Assembly: GCF_008297975.1 (NCBI RefSeq)
Contig: NZ_VLNY01000005.1
Location: 124,001 to 188,000 of the forward strand
Direction of reading: 5' to 3'
Origin: Antrihabitans cavernicola
GTDB lineage: Bacteria; Actinomycetota; Actinomycetes; Mycobacteriales; Mycobacteriaceae
DNA: 64,000 bases
The stretch's first letter is position 1. Every line of letters starts with the position of its first letter. Positions 18,728 through 27,458 of this stretch are shown here, piece after piece. The notes under the pieces are model-generated. The model was given only the letters and a program-made list of their open reading frames with translations. It searched no databases and was not told the origin of the DNA. Position numbers and translations under genes: made by a program.

Positions 18728-19900
18728 TCAGCCGAAGCACTGCCCCTCGCCGCGATAGGTAGGAATGCTCGAACACGAACCGTCCGCCTCGACGACATGC
18801 AGTTCGGTGAATCGTTCGCACAATTCGCCTGCCTTGGCGTGGCGGAACCAGACGCGGTCTCCGATCTGCACGCTCCCGGCGCCCGACACGGGCGTCTGGA
18901 CTTCGCCGGCACCCTCACTGCGCAAGAGTGACAACCCCTTCGGCCACACCGGTACCGGCACTCGCGACTTTCCGGCAGGCCCGGACGCGATGTAGCCGCC
19001 GGCGAACACCGTCGCAATCGACGGAGTCGGTTTGCGCAGCGCCACGGAGGCGAAGTACAGCGACGGATGCGGCTCGAACGAGCGGTATTTGTCGAAGAGC
19101 GTTGGAACGTACAAGCCAGACCCGGCCGTCACCTCGGTAACCGCGCGGTCCGCGACACTCACTTCGATCGATCCTGTACCGCCGCTGTTGACGATCTCCA
19201 ACGAACCGACCGCGTCGCGCACGGCCTCGACGACCAGTCCTCGTCGACGGGCAAGCTCGCGCGCAGATGCTCGCTTCATCAGCACGACCGCAGGACTCGA
19301 GTCCGGCAGGCCGGCGATCTGCGCCTCGTAGGTCATGACGCCGACAACGTCGAATCCTCGCGCCAACGCTTCCCGCGCCAAAGTCGCGGCCTGATCGGGA
19401 GTGCGGATCGGCGAGCGTCGGGCGCCCACGTGAATCGGTCCGATCCGCAACGACGCGTCGACGTCGATGCAGACCCGTGGATGCACTCGATCGGTCCCGA
19501 TTGCGGCGCGGATCGCGGACAGCTGAGCCACGTCGTCGATCATCAACGTGATGCTGTCGCGTGCAACGCCGTCGGCAGTCAGCCCACGTAGTGCCCCGGC
19601 GTCGAGTGTCGGATACCCGAGCAGCACGTCACGCGCTCCGCAGCGCACCAACCACACGGCTTCCCGCAACGAGTAAGCCATGATTCCGCGGAAGCCGTCC
19701 TGCGCGGTCAGCCCGGTACCGAGGACCTCCTCGAGCACTCCGCGGCACCGAACAGACTTGCTCGCGACCCGAATCGGAACACCGGATGCGCGACGAACCA
19801 GATCGGCGGCGTTGGCGCGCAGGGTCTCCCGATCGAGGACGGCGATCGGGGCGTCGAGTCCGGCGGTCGCCTTGTCGATGCGCTCGATCACGGTCTGCAT
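18728..19900 (-). CDS. PLP-dependent amino acid deaminase/aldolase (DSD1/alanine-racemase-fold)
   Basis: A 390-aa enzyme with an alanine-racemase-like N-terminal barrel, including the PLP lysine Lys48 in IRVASKSVRC, and a D-serine-dehydratase-like C-terminal domain ending in a metal-binding-type WFRHAKAGELCERF stretch. Relatives act on D-amino acids or D-threonine. The exact substrate is unknown. Its stop abuts the stop of the convergent helicase gene. The TetR gene upstream reads in the same direction and ends 45 bp before its ATG, so they may share control. Confidence 0.85.
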   Translation of the reverse strand: MQTVIERIDKATAGLDAPIAVLDRETLRANAADLVRRASGVPIRVASKSVRCRGVLEEVLGTGLTAQDGFRGIMAYSLREAVWLVRCGARDVLLGYPTLDAGALRGLTADGVARDSITLMIDDVAQLSAIRAAIGTDRVHPRVCIDVDASLRIGPIHVGARRSPIRTPDQAATLAREALARGFDVVGVMTYEAQIAGLPDSSPAVVLMKRASARELARRRGLVVEAVRDAVGSLEIVNSGGTGSIEVSVADRAVTEVTAGSGLYVPTLFDKYRSFEPHPSLYFASVALRKPTPSIATVFAGGYIASGPAGKSRVPVPVWPKGLSLLRSEGAGEVQTPVSGAGSVQIGDRVWFRHAKAGELCERFTELHVVEADGSCSSIPTYRGEGQCFG

Positions 19901-19945
19901 CGTCCTACTGAACCATTCTTTCTGGACGGACGTCCAGCTGGCGTT

Positions 19946-20566
19946 CTACTCCGTCGCTTTCGAGGCGATGATCGCTGCGACATCGTCGAGTTGCGCAAGC
20001 ATTGCCTCGCTCCGTCGATCCACCAGCCACCGCAGCACCAGTCCGTCCAGCAGGGCCAGGCTCAGCCGGGCAACCGCGCCCACCGGCTCCAGCCAGGTAG
20101 TCCCGGTCCGCTTCGCACATTCGTTGAGAAAGACCGTTCCGTACTCGTCCAACGAGCGGTATTGCGCACTCGCGACCCCGGAATCGGGATGCCGCAAGCC
20201 GTAGGCAGTGAGTTCGAAAACCAACAATCGTCGATCCGGCGCCTCTTCGACCATGGGCCAGAATCCGCTGAGCGCGCTGTGCAGCAGCACCCGCAGACCA
20301 CGAATTCCAGTGAGCTCGGCAGACTCGGCGGCCTCGAAGAACGTCTGCAGCATCGACGTGGTTAGCTGACGCGCCAACGCCTCGCTCATCGCCGTGACCA
20401 GCGAATCGTCACTCTCGAACATGTTGCGGACGGTTTGCTCCTGCACACCCGACTCGGTCGCGACCGCCTGCATCGTCACCGCGTCGATGCCGCTACGTTC
20501 GGCAATCGCGATCGCCGATTCGACGATCTCAGCACGGTGATCTTCCACCGGCAGTCGGTTCAGCAT
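19946..20566 (-). CDS. TetR family transcriptional regulator
   Basis: A 206-aa TetR-type repressor. The N-terminal helix-turn-helix is at about residues 10-55 (EIVESAIAIAERSGIDAVTMQAVA, then VQEQTVRNMF, in pieces), followed by a helical ligand-binding domain. I take the ATG at 20566, which has GAGG just upstream, instead of a TTG at 20587. It is upstream of the deaminase gene in the same orientation and divergent from the molybdoenzyme gene. No clear dyad is seen in the 87-bp divergent gap, so the target is open. Confidence 0.85.
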   Translation of the reverse strand: MLNRLPVEDHRAEIVESAIAIAERSGIDAVTMQAVATESGVQEQTVRNMFESDDSLVTAMSEALARQLTTSMLQTFFEAAESAELTGIRGLRVLLHSALSGFWPMVEEAPDRRLLVFELTAYGLRHPDSGVASAQYRSLDEYGTVFLNECAKRTGTTWLEPVGAVARLSLALLDGLVLRWLVDRRSEAMLAQLDDVAAIIASKATE

Positions 20567-20653
20567 GCCTCGATCGTAAGACTCCAACCTGAGGAAAGGA
20601 CCACAACACGGCAGCTTGGTGGCACTTCTGCAACCTGCGGCTACCCTGGCGGA

Positions 20654-22171
20654 ATGCCACGAAGGCCGTTGCGCGCGCTTGCCGGAATCGTGTCGGCCTG
20701 CGCGACGCTGGGCGTCGCCGAACTGGTCGCTGCGCCTATCGGCGCCAACAGTTCGCCGATGCTCGCGCTCGGCTCGGTGATCGTGAACAACACACCCGAC
20801 GGCTTCCGCGAACAGATCATCAAGGCGTTCGGCACCAACGACAAGACAGTGCTGTTCGTGGTGATGGCCGCTGTGGCAATCGCAGTCGCCGCGATCGCAG
20901 GAATTGTGGAACGAACGAACCGGCCACGCGGGTCCGCGCTGTTCGGGGTCTTCGCACTACTCGCCGCCGCCGCTGCGGTGACCCGCGCGGGCGCCACGTG
21001 GGCATACGCGATTCCGATAGTGCTGGGCGTCATCGTCGGAATCGTCGTGCTGCGGTGGCTGACGCGCGCACTCGAATCCGAAGCGTCCATCGCCAACGAT
21101 CAAGGCGCGCGCAGGGAGTTCCTCGGCATGGTCGTCGGCGCCGGTGTCCTGGCTGTGGTCACCACCGGAATAGGCCGCTTCTTCGCGTCCCGCGCGCACA
21201 ACGTCGACGCGAACCGGGCCGTGCAGGTGCTACCGACTCCCACGTCGCCTGCGCCACCCATCCCGCCGGAGGCGGATCTGAAGGTTCCCGGCGCCGTCAG
21301 CTACATCACGCCGAACGGCGACTTCTACCGAATCGACACCGCACTGGTCGTGCCGCAGCTGTCGACCGACGAATGGTCACTCCGAATTCACGGCATGGTC
21401 GATCGCGAAGTGCGCATCACCTTCGCCGACCTCGCCAAACGCCAGGCGGTGGAACGGGTGGTCACCCTGACCTGCGTATCGAACCCGATCGGCGGCGATC
21501 TGATCGGAAACGCAAAATGGCTAGGCTACCCGATCAAAGACTTTCTCGACGAGGCAGGCGTGCACCCCGACGCGGACATGGTGATGTCCAAGAGCACGGA
21601 CAACTTCACAGCGGGCACACCGATCGAGGTGCTGACCGACGGTCGTGACGCCATCCTGGCGATCGGTATGAACGGCGAGCCGCTGCCGGTGGAGCACGGA
21701 TACCCCGCGCGTCTGGTGGTGCCTGGGCTCTACGGATACGTCTCTGCGACCAAATGGGTGACCGACATCGAAGTGACACGCTTCGACAAGGCGACCGCTT
21801 ACTGGACGAAACGCGGTTGGTCCGAACGCGGGCCCATCAAGACCGGCACCCGGATCGACACCCCTGTCTCGTCGGCTCAGGTGAGCACCGGCAAGGTTCC
21901 GATCGCCGGCGTCGCCTGGGCGCAGCACACCGGCATCAAAGCCGTCGAGGTGCAGATCGACAACGGCAATTGGGTGCAGGCCCGACTGTCACAGGAGTAT
22001 TCGACCGACACCTGGCGGCAATGGGCCTACGACTGGGACGCGACGCCGGGCCCGCACCTCGTTCGCGCCCGGTCGACGGACAACACCGGCAAGGTGCAGA
22101 CAGCCGACCTTGCCGATGTGGTCCCCGACGGCGCCACCGGCTACCCGGAGATTTCGCTCCGAGTGTCCTAG
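20654..22171 (+). CDS. membrane-anchored molybdopterin-dependent oxidoreductase (sulfite-oxidase fold)
   Basis: A 505-aa protein. Residues 1-180 hold about four to five hydrophobic segments. Then comes the extracytoplasmic molybdenum-cofactor domain with the cofactor-ligating Cys274 in TLTCVSNPIGG, followed by a C-terminal Ig-like Mo-co dimerisation domain (VPIAGVAWAQHTGIKAVEVQ). This architecture is the actinobacterial sulfite-oxidase/nitrate-reductase-like membrane protein. The electron donor and substrate are unknown. The ATG at 20654 follows GGCGGA and starts right at the first membrane helix, so the longer upstream frame is rejected. It converges on the ABC permease gene. Confidence 0.9.
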   Translation: MPRRPLRALAGIVSACATLGVAELVAAPIGANSSPMLALGSVIVNNTPDGFREQIIKAFGTNDKTVLFVVMAAVAIAVAAIAGIVERTNRPRGSALFGVFALLAAAAAVTRAGATWAYAIPIVLGVIVGIVVLRWLTRALESEASIANDQGARREFLGMVVGAGVLAVVTTGIGRFFASRAHNVDANRAVQVLPTPTSPAPPIPPEADLKVPGAVSYITPNGDFYRIDTALVVPQLSTDEWSLRIHGMVDREVRITFADLAKRQAVERVVTLTCVSNPIGGDLIGNAKWLGYPIKDFLDEAGVHPDADMVMSKSTDNFTAGTPIEVLTDGRDAILAIGMNGEPLPVEHGYPARLVVPGLYGYVSATKWVTDIEVTRFDKATAYWTKRGWSERGPIKTGTRIDTPVSSAQVSTGKVPIAGVAWAQHTGIKAVEVQIDNGNWVQARLSQEYSTDTWRQWAYDWDATPGPHLVRARSTDNTGKVQTADLADVVPDGATGYPEISLRVS

Positions 22172-22181
22172 TGTCCCGAGC

Positions 22182-22943
22182 CTAGGCGTTCTCCCGCGCA
22201 AAGCTGCGCGCGCCGATGATTCCGAGTACCACCGCCAGCGCGATGGTGACGCCGCCGCCGACGTAGACATCGGATGAACCCAAGTCGCCGCGGAACAGCG
22301 CGCGTGCAGCGTCGACCGTGTGGAAGATGGGATTGATCTTGGCGATGGTCCGCAGCCACGTCGGGCCGAGAGTCATCGGCAGCAGAATCCCCGATAGCAG
22401 CAGAATCGGAATCGTCACGCTGTTGAGAATCGACGCCAACGTGTCCTCCGACTGCGCCCAGAGACCCAGCGCATAGGAGGCCGAGGACAAACCGGCGGCC
22501 AGCACGGCAATCAAGATCAACGTGAGCAGCAATCCGATCACGTTGGGCCGCAATCCGAATGCGACGACCGCAACCACGATCAAGACGAGAGCCTGCACGA
22601 TCAGCACCACCATGTCCTTACAGACGCGGCCCGCCAGCAATGCGCCTCGGCTGGCCGGCGTGACCCGCTGCCGTTCGATCACACCCGCGCGCAGTTCGCT
22701 GACGATGCCGAAGCCGACGAACATCGCACCGAAGAGTCCGAGCTGCATGATCAGGCCCGGCGTGAAGATCAAAAACGGGTCGGTGCCGCCACCGATCTGT
22801 CCGCTGACGCCTTTGAGTAGCGGACCGAACAGCACGAGGTAGAGGATCGGCTGCGTCAGTCCGATGATCACCCAGACTGGACTACGGACGTTCGTGCGCA
22901 GCTGCGCCCAGAAGATCAGACCGGTTTCCCGTAGAAAGTTCAT
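22182..22943 (-). CDS. ABC-2 type permease (DrrB-like)
   Basis: A 253-aa integral membrane protein with about six hydrophobic helices and the ABC-2 export-permease character of the daunorubicin-resistance group (ETGLIFWAQLRTNVRSPVWV at the start; SILNSVTIPILLLSGILLPM). It should be the membrane half of a drug or lipid exporter. Its ATG overlaps the stop of the ATPase gene upstream as ATGA, giving coupled translation. Confidence 0.92.
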   Translation of the reverse strand: MNFLRETGLIFWAQLRTNVRSPVWVIIGLTQPILYLVLFGPLLKGVSGQIGGGTDPFLIFTPGLIMQLGLFGAMFVGFGIVSELRAGVIERQRVTPASRGALLAGRVCKDMVVLIVQALVLIVVAVVAFGLRPNVIGLLLTLILIAVLAAGLSSASYALGLWAQSEDTLASILNSVTIPILLLSGILLPMTLGPTWLRTIAKINPIFHTVDAARALFRGDLGSSDVYVGGGVTIALAVVLGIIGARSFARENA

Positions 22944-23923
22944 GAGTGCGTTCCTTCGCGTAGCGAGCGGCCAGTGACAATAAGGAAGACGTCGTCGAGG
23001 CTGGGGCGCTTGACGGTCAGCGAGCCTGCCGTGATGTTGTGCGCGTCGAGGGCGCGTAGCAACGGCACGACGGCCATGTCGCCGTGTTCGACGGTGAGGT
23101 GTACCCGATTGCGCTCGGTCAACTTCGACCGGACGTCGACTACCGATTCAGCGACGGCGACTGCCTCTTCGACTCTGCCGCTGTCGATTTCGAGACTGAT
23201 GACGTCGCCGGAGATGCGCCGCTTGAGCTCGTCGGGAGTACCCTCCGCGACGATGTCGCCATGGTCCATCACCAGGATGCGATCGCACAGCGCATCGGCC
23301 TCGTCGAGGTAGTGAGTGGTCAGGACGATCGTCGTGCCGCGACTGCGCAGCGAGCGAATGTGATCCCACAGATTTGCGCGGCTCTGCGGGTCCAGGCCGG
23401 TCGTCGGCTCGTCGAGATAGATGAGCTTCGGTTTGTGGATCAGCCCGAGCGCGATGTCGACGCGACGGCGCTGGCCGCCGGAGAGTTGCTTGCATTTGCG
23501 TCCGCCGAGACCCTCGAGATCGAGAGTCGACATCAGCTCTTCGGCATTGCTGACGGCCTCCGCCTTGCTGAGTCCGAAAAGCCTTGCCTGCAAAACGAGT
23601 TCGTCGATGACCAGCTCTTCGTCGGCGGTCGAACCGCCCTGCGCCACATAGCCGACGCGGGAACGGACACCGCGCTGATCGGATCGTAGGTCGGCACCCG
23701 ACACCGTGGCATCGCCCGCGGTGGGCGAGATGAGCGTGCTGATCATGCGCAAGGTCGTCGTCTTGCCTGCCCCGTTCGGGCCGAGCAGACCGACGATCTC
23801 ACCGTCGCGAACCTCGAAGCTGACGCCTTTCACCGCGTCGACGGGTCCGGTCTTCGTGGAGAACGTTCTCGACAATCCCCGAACGGAGATCATCGATGTC
23901 TTGATGGCTGCAGTGGTGGTCAC
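22940..23923 (-). CDS. ABC transporter ATP-binding protein (DrrA-like)
   Basis: A 327-aa ATPase of the daunorubicin-resistance/ABC-2 type. Walker A is GPNGAGKT, the signature LSGGQRRR and Walker B LIYLDEPTTGLD; the C-terminal 80 residues form the DrrA regulatory extension that binds the partner permease. The start is a GTG at 23923. It lies downstream of a PadR gene with a dyad in the 47-bp gap, so it is probably repressed by that regulator. Substrate is unknown. Confidence 0.94.
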   Translation of the reverse strand: MTTTAAIKTSMISVRGLSRTFSTKTGPVDAVKGVSFEVRDGEIVGLLGPNGAGKTTTLRMISTLISPTAGDATVSGADLRSDQRGVRSRVGYVAQGGSTADEELVIDELVLQARLFGLSKAEAVSNAEELMSTLDLEGLGGRKCKQLSGGQRRRVDIALGLIHKPKLIYLDEPTTGLDPQSRANLWDHIRSLRSRGTTIVLTTHYLDEADALCDRILVMDHGDIVAEGTPDELKRRISGDVISLEIDSGRVEEAVAVAESVVDVRSKLTERNRVHLTVEHGDMAVVPLLRALDAHNITAGSLTVKRPSLDDVFLIVTGRSLREGTHS

Positions 23924-23951
23924 GACGAATGACGATAGGAGCCATTCGCCG

Positions 23952-23985
23952 TTTAGTCAATCTTGACTATTCAGTCTTGACTAAA
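23952..23985. promoter_or_regulatory. nested dyads, probable PadR operator
   Basis: The stretch holds TAGTCAA-tc-TTGACTA (23954-23969, seven-base arms) and, around it, outer arms TTTAGTCA (23952-23959) and TGACTAAA (23978-23985). A further AGTC-tt-GACT lies at 23973-23982. It sits between the PadR gene, whose last codons it overlaps, and the start of the ABC ATPase gene. Such nested symmetry in front of an efflux operon is typical of a repressor site. Binding by this PadR is inferred. Confidence 0.7.
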
Positions 23986-24585
23986 CCCTTTGGCGTCGGC
24001 CCACTTGCCGCTCCACACATCGAGCTCATTGCTTTCGATGCGAGCCAGCGTCTGTCGTGACCAGGTGAGATCCGCTTCCAGGTGCAACGCATGAAAACGA
24101 AGGGAGTCGGCGACGTGGTACGGCTCGTCGAGCACTGGGTCACCGGAGCCCTGCAATATTCGATCGGCCTCCCTGCTCAAATCGTCGATATCGACCGCCA
24201 GCTTTGCGATCCTGCCGCGCAGAGCCGCGATCACGTCGTCTCGTGGCTCGAACGGCATCAGCGCGATAGCGGGCGCGTAGGGAAACTTCGGCTGCTCCAC
24301 CGACCGCACGGCGTCGTGCAAGAGAATCCGAAATTCCTTCTCGCCCTGCTCGGTCATCCGATAGCGCGTCTTCTCCGGCCGTGCGCCGTCCTGGGCAACG
24401 TCCTCCACCGAGATGAGCTCGTCGCGTTGCAGGGTTTTCAACGCGCTGTACACCGAGCCCTGCGCAACGTTGGCCCACTCGTCGGCGCGCCAGGACAGCA
24501 GCTCGCGCCGCACGTCGTACCCGTGCACGGGTTGCAGAATGCGCACCAGCGCCAACACGAGAAGTCGGGTGGAAGGGACAGCCAT
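23971..24585 (-). CDS. PadR family transcriptional regulator
   Basis: A 204-aa PadR-type repressor with a winged helix at about residues 8-80 (LVLALVRILQPVHGYDVRREL, QGSVYSALKTLQRDELI, in pieces) and a helical dimerisation domain after it. PadR proteins often control adjacent multidrug exporters. It is followed 47 bp later by the DrrA/DrrB-like genes in the same direction. The ATG at 24585 is unambiguous and is divergent from the phosphatase gene at 24612, so a 26-bp gap holds both starts. Confidence 0.92.
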   Translation of the reverse strand: MAVPSTRLLVLALVRILQPVHGYDVRRELLSWRADEWANVAQGSVYSALKTLQRDELISVEDVAQDGARPEKTRYRMTEQGEKEFRILLHDAVRSVEQPKFPYAPAIALMPFEPRDDVIAALRGRIAKLAVDIDDLSREADRILQGSGDPVLDEPYHVADSLRFHALHLEADLTWSRQTLARIESNELDVWSGKWADAKGFSQD

Positions 24586-24611
24586 AACGACAGAGCCTAT
24601 CTGTCGTCGAT

Positions 24612-25370
24612 GTGGCCGACGCAGAGACTCACGATCAGTTCTACCTCAGCGGTGCCTGGAATTTTCGCGATGTCGGCGGACTGCGCACCGCGGACGGCGG
24701 CACCGTTCGCGCTGGCGTGCTGTACCGATCGTCGCAGCTGGCGGGCCTCGACGACGCTGGGCGACAAGCACTTACCGGCCTCGGCGTCACCGACGTCTAC
24801 GATCTTCGCGGCACCGGTGAGGTGGAACGCGCAGGCAGCGATGCCCTACCGGCCGGCGTCGCCCTGCACGCCGCGCCGTTCGATCCCGAGCGCGACGACA
24901 GCGCTCCGCACGAAGCTCCGCAACTGGACACCCCAGAGCGCGTCGACGACTTCATGACCGGCGTCTACGCGCAGTTCGCCGACCACAACGGCGCGCACAA
25001 GGCGATCGGTGACATCGCACGGTCGATCGCAGACAGCGACGGCGCCGTCCTCGTGCATTGCGCGGCCGGCAAGGACCGCGCAGGCTGGGTGACCGCAACA
25101 TTGCTGCGCGCCGTGGGCGTGACGGATGACGACATCGTCGCCGACTATCTCCGCAGCAACGACGCCGTCGAGCCGCTCCGACAGATGCTGAGCGCGAAAT
25201 ACGGTGACCACGGCACCATTTCGGACGCGATGCTGGGCGTCACCGAACACTTCTACCGTGCGGGCATGAAAACCGTCGACGAGCGCTACGGCGGATTCGA
25301 CGCCTACCTTGCCGAGATCGGCATCGACTCAGACACCCTGAGCCGACTGCGTCGACGGCTGCTCGGCTGA
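24612..25370 (+). CDS. tyrosine-protein phosphatase (PtpB-like)
   Basis: A 252-aa phosphatase of the Y_phosphatase3 group, to which mycobacterial PtpB belongs. The CX5R loop is HCAAGKDRAGW with Cys150 and Arg156; the N-terminal NFRDVGGLRT and YRSSQL motifs are typical. It dephosphorylates phosphotyrosine and possibly phosphoserine or phosphoinositides. The start is a GTG at 24612. Its last 42 bp overlap, tail to tail, the end of the AMP-ligase-like gene. Confidence 0.93.
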   Translation: MADAETHDQFYLSGAWNFRDVGGLRTADGGTVRAGVLYRSSQLAGLDDAGRQALTGLGVTDVYDLRGTGEVERAGSDALPAGVALHAAPFDPERDDSAPHEAPQLDTPERVDDFMTGVYAQFADHNGAHKAIGDIARSIADSDGAVLVHCAAGKDRAGWVTATLLRAVGVTDDDIVADYLRSNDAVEPLRQMLSAKYGDHGTISDAMLGVTEHFYRAGMKTVDERYGGFDAYLAEIGIDSDTLSRLRRRLLG

Positions 25371-26573
25371 ACGCCGCACTCGACCGATCAGCCGCACGTA
25401 CCCTTCTCGGTCGATGTCGACCAGATCGCCTGTGTGAAACCAGTTTCCGGTGAACTGCGCGGCCGTTGCCGTGGGATTCTTCCAGTAGCCGCGCATCACG
25501 TGCGGTCCGCGACACAACAGTTCGCCCGTGCCCAGGTGCGCATCGTCGCCCCACAACGCGAGCTCGGCTCCACCGAACGCGATACCGACCCGACCCGGAT
25601 GCATAGCTGCGCAATCGTCCGGCATGGTCAGTCCGATACCGCTGGTTTCGGTCGCGCCCCACCACGACCAGTGCCGCGCAGAAGGAAACGCACTGCGTAG
25701 AACCGCCGTGTCCGCGTCCGCCAAAGCGTCACCGGCACAACAGATCGTGCGGAGCCTGTCGGCGTGGACGCCCATGAACGCACCGCCCGCCAAGGCGGCA
25801 CGGTAGTCACCCGATGTCGCGGTCACCACGTCGATCCCCGCCGACTCGACGACGCGCGCCACCCCGTCGACGGGCAGATCGGGCGCCAGCACCAGCGTCC
25901 CGCCGACGGCCAGGGTCGGCAGCAACTGGTCGACGCATCCGCTGGCATGCGCCAGCGGCAACAGCACCAGATTGCGGATACCCTCGCCGGTCAAGCCTTC
26001 GGCCCGAATCACCGATTCGATTGCGGACAACAGGTTTTCGTTGCTCAGCTCCACACCTTTGGGCCGCCCCGTGGTTCCGCGGGTGTAGCAGAGCAGGGCC
26101 AGTTCGCTCAGGCACGCGCCGTCGTCGATGAACGGCAGACCGATGGGCAACGTGTCGTCGAGGATGTAGTCGGCCTCGCTGTCTGCCAACACATGAGCGG
26201 CGTCGGTGTCGGCAAGTGCGTCGTCGACAGGCACCGGCACCGCGCCGCTGAGCAGTACGCCGAGGAAGGCCTGCACCCAGCGAACACCGTTCGGAAATCG
26301 GATCGCCACCCGATCTCCCACGCTGATCCCGTGGGTCTGCAATCCGCCCGCGATCCGCGAGGCCGACGTCCACAGTTCGCGATAGGTGAGCCCAGCACCG
26401 CCGAGTTCTGTCACCGCATCCCGATTCGCGTAGCGATGCGCTCGCACGTCGAGAAACTCGGTGAGTGACGGCGTCAAACCGCAGTATCGCAGAAGGCCGT
26501 CGCTGCACCGCGCAACCCGGGAATCTGCCCACACCGGCACCGTCGTCGGATATTCGACGAGTGATGCCGACAT
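25329..26573 (-). CDS. AMP-binding acyl/aryl-CoA ligase-like protein, C-terminal subdomain missing
   Basis: A 414-aa adenylate-forming enzyme relative. The N-terminal domain is present (CYTRGTTGRPKGVELSNENL as the P-loop region, read in part; WSWWGATETSGIG; MRGYWKNPTAT; FHTGDLVDID). It then stops after RLIGRVRRSAEQ, right at the hinge. The whole C-terminal subdomain of about 100 residues, which carries the catalytic lysine for adenylation, is absent. The stop lies inside the end of the convergent phosphatase gene. In the P-loop the usual SG is RG. It may be inactive, or it may serve as an adenylate-binding domain only. Confidence 0.8.
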   Translation of the reverse strand: MSASLVEYPTTVPVWADSRVARCSDGLLRYCGLTPSLTEFLDVRAHRYANRDAVTELGGAGLTYRELWTSASRIAGGLQTHGISVGDRVAIRFPNGVRWVQAFLGVLLSGAVPVPVDDALADTDAAHVLADSEADYILDDTLPIGLPFIDDGACLSELALLCYTRGTTGRPKGVELSNENLLSAIESVIRAEGLTGEGIRNLVLLPLAHASGCVDQLLPTLAVGGTLVLAPDLPVDGVARVVESAGIDVVTATSGDYRAALAGGAFMGVHADRLRTICCAGDALADADTAVLRSAFPSARHWSWWGATETSGIGLTMPDDCAAMHPGRVGIAFGGAELALWGDDAHLGTGELLCRGPHVMRGYWKNPTATAAQFTGNWFHTGDLVDIDREGYVRLIGRVRRSAEQPSTQSAQGV

Positions 26574-26629
26574 GAGACCTCCGTGCGCAGGGACCTCTCC
26601 ACTATATGACCCAGATCACACAACGGCCG

Positions 26630-27436
26630 TCAACGACCCGTGTACGTCGCCTTACCTGGTCCGACGTCGAGGAAGCTGCGTACGGCACCCTTCAAGTCGT
26701 CGGTCCCGAACAGTGCGCCGGACACCTCCGGCGTCACCGAGTCGGCATGCTCGATGCCGCCGGATCGCCACGCCGAGACGATGCGCTTGGTGGCGTCGTG
26801 CGCCCTGGTGGGGCCGTCGGCGAGTCGGGCGGTCAGCTCGCGGGCAGCGGCGTCGACGTCGTCGTGGACCGCGTTGACGACGCCCCAGTCGTTCAACGTC
26901 GCCGCGTCGTAGAGGTCGCCGGTCATCACGAGCTCACGCGCCCGACCGGACCCGGCGCGTTCGGCGAGGCGTTGCGGGCCACCCATCGACGGAGTGAGCC
27001 CGACGACGGTTTCGACAAGGCCGAACTTCGCGCGCGGACCGGCGAGAACGATGTCGCAGGCAAGGGCGATCTCGAACGCGGCGGTGAGCGTCAAACCGTG
27101 CGCCGCAAAGACAACTGGGCACGGCAGCGTCTCCAACGGCTGGATGATCCGCGTGAACAGCGTGCGCCACAGCTCGGCTCCCTGCTCGACCGTGAGCCCG
27201 TCGAAGACGTGCACATCGACGCCCGCCGAGACCACCTTGCCTTCCGCTCGGAGCAGCAGGGCACGAGGCGGATTCGCGACCAGATCGGCAACAGCCGCAG
27301 TCACCGCGTCGAACATCGCTTGACCGAAAAGGTTCAGCGGTGGCGCATCGAAAGTTAGGACCGCGACGGGCGCGCCCGCCTCGGTAGTGGAGCGTTCGAG
27401 GCGGGCGGGCGGCAGATTCTCGGTGGAGGAAGTCAC
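26630..27436 (-). CDS. enoyl-CoA hydratase/isomerase family protein
   Basis: A 268-aa crotonase-fold protein, usually hydrating or isomerising enoyl-CoA. The fold is shown by LTFDAPPLNLFGQAMF, the oxyanion-hole segment AAHGLTLTAAFEIALACDI and FGLVETVVGLTPSMGGPQRL. A catalytic Glu is plausible in LVETVVG. The start is a GTG at 27436, 22 bp downstream of the convergent-free MFS stop in the same strand. It precedes the truncated ligase gene, and the two may form a short acyl-CoA operon. Confidence 0.9.
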   Translation of the reverse strand: MTSSTENLPPARLERSTTEAGAPVAVLTFDAPPLNLFGQAMFDAVTAAVADLVANPPRALLLRAEGKVVSAGVDVHVFDGLTVEQGAELWRTLFTRIIQPLETLPCPVVFAAHGLTLTAAFEIALACDIVLAGPRAKFGLVETVVGLTPSMGGPQRLAERAGSGRARELVMTGDLYDAATLNDWGVVNAVHDDVDAAARELTARLADGPTRAHDATKRIVSAWRSGGIEHADSVTPEVSGALFGTDDLKGAVRSFLDVGPGKATYTGR

Positions 27437-27458
27437 GCCCTGCAGCGTATAGGCGCGA

